A DNA stretch of 64,000 nt from Cervus elaphus (lineage: Eukaryota > Chordata > Mammalia > Artiodactyla > Cervidae). Below, piece after piece: positions 33,717 to 43,734 of the stretch (its first letter is position 1; each line of letters starts with the position of its first letter). The position numbers and the translations under genes were made by a program. Location of the stretch: NCBI RefSeq assembly GCF_910594005.1, contig NC_057815.1, positions 82,507,552 to 82,571,551 on the forward strand. Reading direction: 5' to 3'. The notes beneath the pieces were generated by a model that saw nothing but the letters and a program-made list of their open reading frames with translations, was not told the origin of the DNA and searched no databases.

Positions 33717-34203
33717 TGTGGGGAGCCGGCCTGACTGCTCAGGCCCCTTCTCGGCCCTGAGAGAGATCAAAAGGTCCCTCTCTGTCCCGCCACCCCTGAT
33801 TTGTTAAAGTGCAAATTGGCCTTTCTCACCTCCCTCAAGGAAATCGCTGCAGCCACCATTTGCCCATTTTCCTGACTCTGATAAGATTATCGGGCTCCTG
33901 TGAATGGCTTATGTCTAGGTAGTCTTTACCTGATTGTAAGACGCTGGTGCCATGCTCTGCTGGAGTTAAGATAAAACTCCTGAGCTAAAACTAGTGTCTG
34001 CAGTTCTGCACGTATGCAAGCCTTTGATCTAAAATTTGGTGAATCCTGTTAGTATATATATGTATGTTACCCCTCAATAAAGTCGTCGGAATCAGTCACA
34101 AGCTGACTCCGTCCCTCTCAACCCCATCTTTCCTAGTCTTTTATTTCTCAGGTGCTCTGGTGATTGCGTCCTCGACGTGTTCATCTAGCCGGCAGGCCCG
34201 GCA
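33717..34203 (+). mobile_element. Solo LTR of an endogenous retrovirus
   Basis: A 487-bp unit begins TGTGGGGAGCC and ends CCCGGCA, the canonical TG...CA ends of a retroviral LTR. It is GC-richer than its flanks, with a TATA-like stretch at 34052-34060 and the polyadenylation signal AATAAA at 34076-34081, which set the plus orientation. There is no internal gag, pol or env and no second LTR, so it is a solo LTR. Class assignment (ERVK/beta-like is my guess from the ends) needs a database. The normal 4-6 bp target duplication is absent; identical 76-bp copies lie on each side instead. Confidence 0.88.
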
Positions 34204-34279
34204 GTTGGAGCTAAGGATCCATTGAGAAGATAATGCTTCTCAATACTTTTCAGAGGCTCATCAAGCTTGTTACTTTACT
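34204..34279 (+). repeat. 76-bp direct repeat flanking the LTR, right copy
   Basis: Perfect match to 33641-33716. It starts at the base after the LTR terminal CA. Confidence 0.98.
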
Positions 34280-34515
34280 AACCTGCAAATTATTAACTTT
34301 TTATTACACAATATCTGCTGCTCCAGAGAAACCAATTTATTTTCCATCTGAACTAATTCTTGACTGAGGTTTAGCTTACAAATATGGGACTAACTGTAAC
34401 CTCATCTCCCAACACAGTAAAGTCCTCGATAAAACAAAAATAATAGAAATTCTGGAAGATAATTTCTTTATTTCTTATTTTTGAAACATTCTTAATTTAA
34501 CCATTTTTAGTGTAT

Positions 34516-34722
34516 ATGTGTATTTAGTTGCAGTCATGTTCAACTCTTTGCGAACCCATAGACTATAGGCCCCCAGGCACTCCTGTTCATGGAATTTTCC
34601 AGGCAAGAATACTGGAGTGGGTTGCCATTTCCTACTCCAGGGGATCTTTCTAACCCAGGAATGGAACCTAAGTCTCCTGCATTGACAGGCAGACTATTTC
34701 CCACTGCATCACCTGGGAAGCC
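34516..34722 (-). mobile_element. Bov-tA SINE, minus strand
   Basis: Antisense tail (TTCAACTCTTTGCGAACCCA), body and head (CACCTGGGAAGCCCC). Nearly full length, with no clean target duplication. Confidence 0.9.
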
Positions 34723-34828
34723 CCATTTATGATATAATATGTTTTATAGTTTCAGTTAGAAATTTTGAAAGGTGAGAGAAGAAAACAGAAAGATGGTAGT
34801 ATAGGTTTGAAGTCAGTGAAAACTGTGC

Positions 34829-34852
34829 ATATATATATATATATATATATAT
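34829..34852. repeat. (AT)12 microsatellite
   Basis: Uninterrupted AT run. Confidence 0.95.
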
Positions 34853-35207
34853 GGACAATCTGAAATGGCTGAGAATTTTGACAGGTGAGGCAATGTCCCT
34901 GAGGCTCCACATAGTATATCTGACAACAAGATGATGATATTCACCAGAGGTGAATCTGTAGAAAGCCTCAGCAGTTACTCCAAAGCTTAGGATATACATG
35001 TTTACTCATTCAAGATAGATTTTATATTTAAGAAGATTCAGGTGGGTGTAAACCTTGCCAATTCTTGTGAGCTTTCCTGCAATGACATTTAAAAATTACA
35101 CATACCTACTTGAAATAAAAATTATTACATCTGTTTACAACTAAAATGAGAATTCTTGGCTTGGGACAAGGTGAAAATATTAAAAACCAATACATAAACA
35201 TTGATGC

Positions 35208-35682
35208 TTTTTTTTTTTTTTTTCATTTTCTTTCTTTTGTTTTTTTCAATTGGAGGATAATTGCTTTACAATGTTACATTGGTTTCTGCCATACAACAAT
35301 GCAAATCAGCCACATGTACACATATATTTCCCCCCTCTTAAGCCTCCCTCCCATCCATCCCCATCTTGCCACTTTAGGTCTTCACAGAGCATGCTTGACT
35401 CAGCTCCCTGTGTTATATAACAGCTTCCTGTTAGCTATCTATCTTACACTTAATGGTGTATATGTGTCAATAATACTCTCTCAATTTGTCACACCCTATT
35501 CTTCCCATGCTGTGTCCACAAGACCATCCTCTATGTCTGCATCTCTATTCCTGCCCTGTAAATAGATCCAGCAATACCGTTTTGCTAGATTCCATATATG
35601 TGCATTACTTCACTCTGTGTAACAATCTCTAAGTTCATCCACCTCACTTCAACTGATTCAGATTTGTTCCTTTTTTATTGTG
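35208..35682 (-). mobile_element. L1 LINE 3' end, minus strand, different 3' UTR subtype
   Basis: A 16-T run (antisense poly-A) is followed by GGAGGATAATTGCTTTACAA, CTGCCATACAACAATGCAAA, CAGCTCCCTGTGTTATATAA and GTAACAATCTCTAAGTTCAT, the antisense 3' UTR and ORF2 end of a ruminant L1. The 3' UTR differs from that of the copies at 16459 and 45316. A Bov-tA abuts it at 35683, perhaps inserted into it. Confidence 0.85.
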
Positions 35683-35888
35683 TGCATGTTCAGTGGTGTC
35701 CAACTCTTTGCAATCCCAGGGGCTATAGCCCACCAGACTCCTCTACCATGGAATTTTCCAGGCAAGGATGCTGGAGTGGGTTGCCATTTTCTACTACAGG
35801 ACATCTTCCTGACCCAGGGATCGAACCCATGTCTCTTGTCTCCTGCAATGGCAGGTGGATCATTTACAACTGTGCCACCTGAGAAGCC
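35683..35888 (-). mobile_element. Bov-tA SINE, minus strand
   Basis: Antisense tail through head (GTGTCCAACTCTTTGCAATC to GTGCCACCTGAGAAGCC). It contains the longer variant with TCTCTTGTCTCCTGCAATGG between box B and the head. Confidence 0.92.
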
Positions 35889-36596
35889 TTCCTTCTTCAA
35901 TGTCACTTTCTAAATAATTCTTAAAGATGAAATTTAAGTCATTGGAGAAAATTTGGTGAATCTTGCTATTTTGTGAAGATGCACAAATATGTTTTGACTC
36001 AAAATAAGGCATATGTGAGTGATTTTAACAGCATATAACAGCTATAAAGTATAACTAGTATACTTTAATGTACATGAAACTCATTTTGGACGGTTGGTAC
36101 AAAGGTTAGATTTAACTTATTTATTTTACATTTGAATGAGAGACATTAATTTTTTTATTGGTCAGGACGAAGATATCTACAAAGATATGTTTAATTACTA
36201 GTATATCATGATAAAAAAGCTGATGATTTTTCCAAGTGGATACGTAAATATTTTGGTATGCACATGATATGCAAAATTATTGAAGTAGTAGCCTGAATCA
36301 ATAAAACTATACACTTGAAGATATTATTAGCCACCTCATTGTTCATAAGTACTTTGTCTCAAAAATATTTGTTTTTCTTTCAGTGTACCCAATGATGTGG
36401 AGAGGAGGTGGAGTTATTTTTAAAAAGCAAAGTACTTGTGTGTTTTTTAAAGGCTAATTTGAAATAAAATGGAAATTTTCTCCTCTTAGCTATATTTGCA
36501 GTGCTTTAACTAGGGGGAGAGAACTGCACTGCTTGAGATCAAACTTCAGTTGCTAATTTTCTTGAGAGAAAGAAAAGTCACCAGCTTGTTAACACC
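35889..36596. other. No gene; unrecognised AT-rich DNA
   Basis: Nothing supported. Confidence 0.4.
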
Positions 36597-37097
36597 TTGA
36601 TCAACCTAGACAGCATATTAAAAAGCAGACATTACTTTGCCAACAAAGGTCCCTCTGGTCAAGGCTATGGTTTTTCCAGTAGTCATGCATGGATATGAGA
36701 GTTGGACTGTGAAGAAAGCTGAGCGCCGAAGAATTGATGCTTTTAAACTGTGGTGTTGGAGAAGGCTCTTGAGAGTCCCTTGGACTGCAAGGAGATCCTA
36801 CCAGTCCATCCTAAAGGAGATCAGTCCTGGGTGTTCATTGGAAGGACTGATGCTGAAGCTGAAACTCCACCTGATGCGAAGAGCTGACTCATTGGAAAAG
36901 ACCCTGATGCTGGGAGGGATTGGGGGCAGGAGGAGAAGGGGATGACAGAGGATGAGATGGCTGGATGGCATCACTGACTTGATGGACATGAGTTTGAGTA
37001 AACTCCGGGAGTTGGTGATGGACAGGGAGGCCTGGCGTGCTGTGATTCATGGGGTCAGAAAGAGTCGGACATGACTGAGCGACTGAACTGAACTGAG
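36597..37097 (+). mobile_element. BovB LINE, short 3' copy
   Basis: It starts at ATCAACCTAGACAGC in the thumb region. A frame of 102 codons (36637-36945) covers the conserved C-terminal part ([32 protein letters not shown]). Compared with other copies it lacks the stretch encoding QYFGH. The tail ends GAACTGAACTGA. Confidence 0.93.
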
Positions 37098-37688
37098 ATT
37101 AGTTAAATAAAACATACATTAATAATAAAAAGTGACTTGCAGAGTCACTTTAAGCATTTTCCCACAAGTCCAGATACACTCAAGCCAAACAGACATGGCA
37201 AGTCTGTTAATTTCTGACAATTTATCGTAAAAATAAACATTTTCAAGAGTTGAATAAAGAGCAAAATATTTTATTAAGAGCTCCATGTGTGCCAAGCTCT
37301 ATAAACACTAAAAATAGATAGATAAATAAGATATAAATGTTATTTTGAAAAAGGCTTCTCCTATTTAATAGGAGAAATCTTTTAAATCAACATGTTTTTA
37401 TATTTAATTTTAAAATATATTAAAAACTTCAATGTAATATGAACACCATAATGATATAATGATAAGAATAGTTATAAGTAGAGCAAAGCTGATTGCTACA
37501 AGCTTTGTCTTTGAATGAAACTGTCAAAGATGCAGTTGTGAAGACTTGATCTTGAAGAGTCTGTTGAACTTCACCAGGGGGAATACAGAGAACGGTTTGT
37601 GTAACTGAATCAGCAACACATGAGACAGCCCAGTACTTTTTTAGGCAGTGAAAATTATTTTATTGTGTATGGATTAGTGGGCTTGGGA
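37098..37688. other. No gene; unrecognised
   Basis: Nothing supported. Confidence 0.4.
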
Positions 37689-37895
37689 GGGGCTTCCCTG
37701 GTGGTTCAGTGATAAAGAATCTCACTGCCAATATCGGAGATGCAGGTTCAATCCCTGGGTTTAGAAGATCCCCTGGAGAAGAAAATGGCAACCCACTCCA
37801 GTGTTCATTCCTGGAAAATCCCATGGACAGAGGAACCTGGTGGGCTACAGCCCATGGGTCACGAAAGAGTCAGACGTAATTTAGTGACTAACAAC
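37689..37895 (+). mobile_element. Bov-tA SINE
   Basis: Head GGGGCTTCCCTGGTGGTTCA through tail GAGTCAGACGTAATTTAGTG. AGTGGGCT at 37676-37683 and 37896-37903, followed by similar TGGG words, is a probable target duplication. Confidence 0.92.
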
Positions 37896-37983
37896 AGTGG
37901 GCTCTGGGGTAGAAGCCATAGACTTCGAGAAATTGAGTCTGAAAAATTAAAAAGATAGACTAAGCATCTCTGAATCTCATGCT

Positions 37984-38162
37984 GTGCTGTGTTTATTCGC
38001 TTGGTTATGTCCGACTCTTTGTTACTCCATGGACTATAGCCCACCAGGCTCCTCTGTCCATGGGGATTCTCCAGGCATGCGGTGCCATGCCTTTCTCCAG
38101 GGGATCTTCCCAATCTGGGGATCGAATGCAAGTCTCTGATATTGCAGGCAGATTCTTTACCA
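37984..38162 (-). mobile_element. Bov-tA SINE, minus strand, with perfect 15-bp target duplication
   Basis: Antisense tail and body to box B and GCAGGCAGATTCTTTAC; the extreme head is missing. TCTGAATCTCATGCT flanks it at 37969-37983 and 38163-38177. It lies about 90 bp from an opposite-strand Bov-tA, so a transcript could fold into a long stem. Confidence 0.95.
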
Positions 38163-38177
38163 TCTGAATCTCATGCT

Positions 38178-38658
38178 AAAGTAACTGAATCCTGAAAATG
38201 ATGGGAAAAAACTGGCCAGTTGTAAATAAGGAATAACATAATTGGATTTGTGTTTTAGAAAGATCATTCTGCCCGCATTTAGAAGAGCATGAGTGAGAGC
38301 CTATTCCAATCACCAAGTTAAAGCCCCCGAAACTCTACCTACTTACCCTTAGAGAGTTTACAATGGACATGTTTACTGCTGTCGCCATGGTTGCTATAAC
38401 AAAATAATTAATATAGGGACCCTTTTATGTAGTTACACTTTACTCCAGTGGCTCATGGAAAAAGATTATTGATTGACTCTTTTGCATTTTACAATCCTCC
38501 AGTAGCCTACTTAAGATAGAAATCATGTCATCAGTTTGGACAGAGTCAAATATTAAAAATGCTTTAAACTATGATTAAAGACAAGTACTGGGGGGTTTGT
38601 TATGATTAATGCAATATGTATCATGATTAAAAGATTTGAGAAACAGAAACTTGAATTA
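38178..38658. other. No gene; unrecognised
   Basis: Nothing supported. Confidence 0.4.
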
Positions 38659-38691
38659 AATAGAGTCTGGAAAAAAAAAAATAGAGTCTGG
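38659..38691 (+). repeat. Poly(A) tract between short direct repeats
   Basis: AATAGAGTCTGG occurs at 38659-38670 and 38680-38691 with only about 9 A residues between. The left copy sits after AATTAA, like an L1 endonuclease site. It reads as a target duplication around an insert that is only a tail. Confidence 0.75.
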
Positions 38692-38990
38692 AGACCAGAA
38701 AGTAAAGCTTTCGTACTTGGTGATAATAGCAGAACCCTACAGGGAGAAAGACTTCTCTCCTCTCCTGGCAAGCACTCAGCCAATGAAAAGCCATGGACCC
38801 TTTGATTACTGTGGCCCTCACAACTTCCTTTTGCCCTCTATATATGTGTTCTTCACTTGCCTAGAGGGGACTTGCATTTGGCTTGCTTGGTTGCAGACCC
38901 TGAATTGAAATTCTCTGCTGATTCCAAATAAAGGCATTTTTGCTGAAGAAATTATCTGGCAGTCTATTTGTTTTAGGTCAACAATAATTT
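38692..38990 (+). mobile_element. LTR-like segment
   Basis: A CCAAT-like word (GCCAATGAAAAGCC) at about 38779, a TATA-like CTCTATATATGTG at about 38835, and AATAAA near 38926 followed by a short tail ending TTAGGTCAACA give the spacing of a retroviral U3-R-U5. GC is higher than in the flanks. There is no clear TG start or target duplication, so LTR identity is an inference. Confidence 0.4.
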
Positions 38991-40310
38991 TCTCTTTATT
39001 TTCCTATTTTATAGTCTTGCATTGAGAGCTATAAGGATCAATACATTGCACAACCCCGCCCTCGGCAGAGTCTTTTCCATTCCATCTGCCAACCCAAATG
39101 TTAAATTGTAGAAACAACCACACAATGACCCTCTTGGTAGCCAAATCTAGCAGTGGTTTTTCATAAAAACACAACTCTTACTGTCTAATGCAGGAGGCAT
39201 CTGGTATTCAGTCTGGAAAAGCAGAGCTCCAAAAAAGTGAGAACAAAAAAGAGAGCTGAAAATTAATGTCAGAATATCATATTTCATTGTTTCATTTGAA
39301 AAATAAAATCACCAGGAACCAAGTAGGTCCTCAGCCTAGGAAAGACTTAGTGAAGGCTGCACAGAACCATGGTCTGCACAAGCAGTTGATTTTCAGGCCC
39401 TTTGAGCCCTGAACTGCACCGTACTGCTGTAACAAATGCTGAAATCCTCTTAAATCATGGGTGGTGGTATCAGTTAGAGAAGACAAGCTGTCCTGGCCCC
39501 AGTTTCGGTCTCTGCTGCTCCCTGTCCCACTGCCTATATGAAGGGACTAACCTGCATGTTCCCAGAAGATGCGGGTCTGACTCCGCTCATGACCTAAGAA
39601 TTCTGCCATAGGATGTGGGCACCACAAACTAATGGCTCAAGTCAAGGCAGGTGTGAGCCAAGAATTATATTGATATTGAAAACTCAATTTTATTATTGAC
39701 CTTTAATATTTTAGAAATTAGCAAATACAATGGAAAAATGATCAATGAGGAGACTTAAATTAGAGTTCTAAGTCTCGTATGCTAATTTATATCACTGAAA
39801 GAGAGAGATAATTTTTATCATTATATTTTTTGTAACATAAAAATATATTGTAAAGCTTAATGTAGTTGATTTTAGATCAAGAATCTATATTGTGTATTTT
39901 AGAAGTTAATAACATGCAAAGACATAATATTTATAATTAAATGATATAATTTTTATATCTTTAATGTTGAAACTCAGTTTAAAAAATCATTAAAATTTTT
40001 TATAATTATCATAGTGTTTTTTTTTTTTAACAAAGGTGGCTTGATGTTATAAAGAATCCATAAGAAAGCATAAAAGGCATAATTAAAATGCATTTCAAAG
40101 CCTCACTAAACTTTGAATTTTCTTCATGTTAGTTTCATAATCTATGAAGTTTTAGAAGCATTAAATACTTCATTTTTGCACTTTTTTTATTAATTCAGTC
40201 ATTTGCCAAATTTTGAATGGTCACCATGTGCTGTGACCAATATGAAACTAAATAATATTATTTCTTTGATGAAAGCCACACTGACAACTTTGACAAAAGA
40301 AAGCTGATAG
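38991..40310. other. No gene; unrecognised, partly higher GC at 39300-39650
   Basis: The 69-codon frame at 39402-39611 has no motif I recognise. The GC-richer part might be further LTR or old transposon sequence. The rest is AT-rich. Confidence 0.35.
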
Positions 40311-40319
40311 CACAAAAGC

Positions 40320-40440
40320 ATATATATAAATATTTATATTATATATAAATATATAAATATTATATATAAATATATTTATATTATATATACATACATATAT
40401 GTATATGTATATGTGTATATATATATGTGTGTGAAATTTA
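40320..40440. repeat. Compound TA-rich microsatellite
   Basis: About 120 bp of TATA, AATATT and GTGTAT units. The 70-codon minus frame across it (runs of Ile and Tyr) is an artefact of the repeat. Confidence 0.93.
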
Positions 40441-40619
40441 AAATTAGGAACAAGACACACAGAATGTAATAAACAAATAATTTAGTGCAAGGACAAGAAA
40501 GGTATTCACATGTCACTACATTGTGAGTGTAAACTTTCATATAAAAATGTGTTCAAATGGTTATTAGCCTTCCATCAACTGAATGTAGGTGTGTAAGACA
40601 GACAAGGAATAACATTTAA

Positions 40620-40775
40620 TTAGAATCAACTCAGTAGCACAGAGCTTATTTTTCCCAATTTGCTAAGTTTCAGAGAACTTAATAATTTTCTCAAAGTCTC
40701 AGAGCCTCAAAGGAAGGTCAACTAGCATCAAAAACCTAATAATTCTGACTTTGAAGCCTCTGTCCTATGGGCACT
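40620..40775 (-). repeat. MIR SINE remnant, minus strand
   Basis: AACTTAATAATTTTCTCAAAG, then AGAGCCTCAAAGGAAGG and TGACTTTGAAGCCTCTGTC, match antisense MIR order. Diverged. Confidence 0.5.
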
Positions 40776-41216
40776 TTGGCTATTTAAAAGGAAGAGGAAA
40801 ATTTTCTGGTATTTGTTATTGTCAGAAGAATTCACTTCCATAGAATGCCTTTCCCTCTGACATTGTCAGATAAAAGAAGCCCTATCATAAAGTTTAATAA
40901 TGTCAATAATAACAAGAGTTTTTAAAATCTCTTATGGTTGAAAATGGGAGTAGTTGTCAATGTCAACACTTGTCCTGCTGCTGCATTTATGGGTTCAATG
41001 TAAAAGGTTTCGTTTAATTTCTAATTGGGCTTCTCCTCTGACCTCTGGCCTCTTCTATTTCCATCTCTCTCTTCTAATTTTCAAATAATTTTAGAATATA
41101 AAAACTTTGCAAGAGTATTGTTGACTTCCTGAAAACACCTCACTCAGTTTGTCCTAAGGTTATCATCTTAAATAATTGTGAGAAAATAATCAAAACCAGG
41201 AAAGTAATATTGTGTT
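40776..41216. other. No gene; unrecognised
   Basis: Nothing supported. Confidence 0.4.
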
Positions 41217-41254
41217 TGTGCTTAGTCATTAAGTACTGTCCGACTCTTTGGTAC
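41217..41254 (-). mobile_element. Bov-tA tail fragment, minus strand
   Basis: GTGCTTAGTCATTAAGTACT then GTCCGACTCTTTGGTAC is the antisense SINE tail, cut by the BovB that follows. Confidence 0.7.
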
Positions 41255-41261
41255 AATTCTC

Positions 41262-41523
41262 AGTTCAGTTGCTCAGTCGTGTCTGACTCTTTGCAACTCC
41301 ATGGACTACAGCATACCAGGCTTCCCTGTCAATCACCAACTCCCAGAGCTTACTCAAACTCATGTCCATTGAGTTAGTGATGCCATCCAACCATCTCATC
41401 CTCTGTCGTCCCCTTCTCCTTCCGCCTTCAATCTTTCCCAGCATCAGGGTCTTTTCAAATGAGTCAGCTCTTCACATCAGGTGGCCAAAGTATTGGAGTT
41501 TCAGCTTCAGCATCAGTACTTCC
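41262..41523 (-). mobile_element. BovB LINE, very short 3' copy
   Basis: Antisense BovB tail (CAGTTCAGTTGCTCAGTCG) to the block encoding [13 protein letters not shown]; the frame beyond is lost. It stops just before a small tandem array. Confidence 0.92.
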
Positions 41524-41528
41524 AAAGA

Positions 41529-41602
41529 ATACTATTCACTGCTAAATGATACTAAACTATACTATTCACTACTAAACAATACTATTCACTGCTAAACTAC
41601 AG
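41529..41602. repeat. Irregular tandem array of ACTATTCACTGCTAAA-type units
   Basis: Three units begin ACTATTCACT at 41531, 41561 and 41581, followed by GCTAAA or ACTAAA. Spacing is 30 and then 20 bp. The array lies exactly between a truncated BovB and a Bov-tA. Confidence 0.9.
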
Positions 41603-41812
41603 GGCTTTCCTGTTGACTCAACTGGTAAGAAAATCTGTCTGCAATGCAGGAAATCTGGATTCAATCCCTGGGTTGGGAAGATCCCTTGTATAAGGGAATG
41701 GCAAAACACTCCAGTATTCTTACCTGGAAAATTCCATGGACAGAGGAGCCTGGTGGGCTACAGTTCATGGGGTCTCAAAGAGTCTGACACAATTGAGCAA
41801 ATAACATTTTCA
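41603..41812 (+). mobile_element. Bov-tA SINE with 11-bp target duplication
   Basis: Head GGGCTTTCCTGTTGACTCAA to tail GTCTGACACAATTGAGC. CTAAACTACAG flanks it at 41592-41602 and 41813-41823. The duplicated word is part of the tandem array, so the SINE came after the array. Confidence 0.95.
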
Positions 41813-41845
41813 CTAAACTACAGAGCTTATTAAAAATTCACTCTT

Positions 41846-42253
41846 GTTGCATTGTGACCTGAAGTGAAGCCAGTTCATCCAAGGCTTCAATACATCTGTT
41901 GACATCAAGATTATCAATTTTGAGAGAATTTTTAATTTCAGCATGTATCCTTTGAAGTCGAGAATCCATTGATGTTTCTCGCTTCTTCTCCACTTTCTTA
42001 ACTTCTGGCTTCTTTCCTTCATCTTTATTCTGCTGCTCAGTTTCCATTTGTTCTTCTTGCTTGCGTTTTCTATCTGCAGCTTCTTTCTCATGTTGTCCTT
42101 TGAGCATATTCCTTCTATGAGCAGTCTGAAAGTTTCTTCCACCTTTTCTCTTCTTTTCACCTTCTTGATCATCTCCTTCTTCTTCAGAATCAGAGGTTGA
42201 TGTAACCCCTGTTTTGGCTAAATTTTTCCTTTTTGATTCAACTTCCTTTAGGG
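41846..42253 (-). pseudogene. PSIP1: PSIP1 (LEDGF/p75) processed pseudogene, inverted 5' segment
   Basis: On the minus strand an open frame of about 137 codons runs from about 42250 to 41838 and is recognisable as the PSIP1 linker and start of the integrase-binding domain. Readable blocks are [59 protein letters not shown] and [13 protein letters not shown]. The parent protein is a chromatin-bound transcription coactivator. Here the N-terminal PWWP domain and the rest of the integrase-binding domain are missing: the frame ends after MQQ with one codon and a stop supplied by flanking DNA. There are no introns. Joined head-on to 3' UTR at 42254, this is a retrocopy with a 5' inversion, not a gene. 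Confidence 0.93.
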
Positions 42254-43030
42254 TTCAACCATTTAAGATCCTTTACAGGCAGTAGTAGCTGAAACTGAAA
42301 ACTAAATGATAAAAGTTTATTTTTGAGAAATGTCTCGAGTTTCTGAATTTTTTAAAAAGTCCCACTCATTAAAGAAGTCATTAAGTATTTTTTTAATTGG
42401 AAAAAATGCAATCCATAATGCTTTTTGCAGTAAATAAAAATAAATACTATATAAGGAAACAAACCTATTTGAAAACATGACTATATGAGAAGGGAATTTT
42501 TATTTCTAATGCATACATGTGAAAGGATTGCAAAAAGTTACTCCGAGGCAGTAGACAAAAAAGTAAAGGAGCTGTCTGTATTTTCATGTATATGGACTAA
42601 ATCAGAACAAAGGTTAACACAAAATTTTAAGAACAACCTTAACAAACATCATTTCTAAGATATTTTGAATACTAGGTCAGTTGGTGGTTTGCAGTAGCTT
42701 AAAATATGCTTCTCATGTTTGGAAACTAGGAATACGGGGAAAAGGCTTAAATACCAGTGTTTGCATGTGACATGCATTGTATGCTTTGACCTCTCGGGTA
42801 ATTTTTTTCATCTTTAGATGAAAACTTGGAATCATTTCAGTAATTGGAGTTTTGCTTTTGAGAGGCCTTACAATGGCACTAGGACCCACTGTTCTGACGG
42901 AACTCTGGATATTACATCTGTTTGGTCCTTACACAATTTAAACTTGGACAAATTTATTCTAGTTAAGCCATAAGTGTCAACATGTAAACTTGTTTTGATT
43001 AAAGAATTTTTCTATCAAAAAAAAAAAAAA
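42254..43030 (+). pseudogene. PSIP1: PSIP1 processed pseudogene, 3' UTR segment with poly-A
   Basis: A non-coding 760-bp stretch starts next to a TAG and ends with the polyadenylation signal ATTAAA (42998-43003) and an A tail from 43017. It points opposite to the coding segment at its left. AAAAATTCACTCTT at 41832-41845 and 43031-43044 flanks both segments together, so they are one L1-driven insertion. Assignment to the PSIP1 3' UTR is inferred from this shared duplication and position; codons after MQQ up to the stop are missing between the two segments. Confidence 0.85.
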
Positions 43031-43195
43031 AAAAATTCACTCTTTCTCCCTGTCAGTTTTCATTGTTGTTTCAGGATCCCACATTGTATTTAGTTCTTAT
43101 GTCTTCTCTGTGAACTTCAGTCTGTGGCAGTTCTTTAGCTTTCCTTGTCTCTCACAACCTTGATGCTTTTGAAAATCACTGGTCAGTTATTTTGT

Positions 43196-43458
43196 AGTGT
43201 GTGTATTCAGTCGTTATTTTGTGTCTGACTCTTTGTGACCCTACGGACTATAGCATGCCAGGCTTCCCTGTCCTTCACTATCTCCTGGAGTTTGCTCAAA
43301 TTCATGTCCATGAGGCAATGATGCTATCTAACCATCTCATCTTTTGCTGCCCTCTTCTCCTTTTGCCTTCAGTCTTTCCCAACATCAGGGTCTTTTCCAA
43401 TGAGTTGGCTCTTTGCATCAGGTTACCAAAGTATTAGAGCTTCAGCTTCAACATCACC
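43196..43458 (-). mobile_element. BovB LINE, short diverged 3' copy
   Basis: Antisense tail (GTCTGACTCTTTGTGACCC) through the block encoding YFGNLMQRANSLEKTLM-like residues. More diverged than its neighbours, so probably older. Confidence 0.88.
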
Positions 43459-43734
43459 ATAATTTGTGTTTTTCTGGCATTTTTAATGATTAAACCAGCA
43501 TTGCACATTTGAACAAGAATATCAAAGATAGGGTTTTGTGTCCTCAGTACATCTTATCAGATATGATATTACTATTTTTGTTGTTAAATTGATCATTTGG
43601 TTAAGCTATTATCTTCCTGGTTCCTCCACTGAAAGCTTCTATTTTCCTTTTATTAATAAATATCTTGAGGAAAGATACTTTGAGATTGTACAAATGTCCT
43701 ATTTTTCCTCAAAATCTTAACTTCACCTCTATGC
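43459..43734. other. No gene; short unrecognised stretch
   Basis: Nothing supported. Confidence 0.35.

Noticed and set aside
33641..34279. Repeat-spacer-repeat layout as a CRISPR-like unit or as a pair of LTRs
   Set aside because: There are only two repeats, with a 487-bp LTR between them. The 76-bp unit has no TG...CA ends or LTR signals, and the window is mammalian nuclear DNA.
38659..38691. Repeat around the A run as the start of the LTR-like segment at 38692
   Set aside because: The duplicated word lies on both sides of the A run only and does not recur after 38990, so it does not bound the LTR-like segment.
40248..40460. Ile/Tyr-rich 70-codon frame as a membrane peptide
   Set aside because: It is the translation of a TA-rich microsatellite.
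41838..42107. PSIP1 fragment as a functional short gene or an antiviral integrase-binding decoy
   Set aside because: It is inverted relative to its own 3' UTR, lacks the PWWP domain and most of the integrase-binding domain, and ends in flanking DNA. No promoter is evident.
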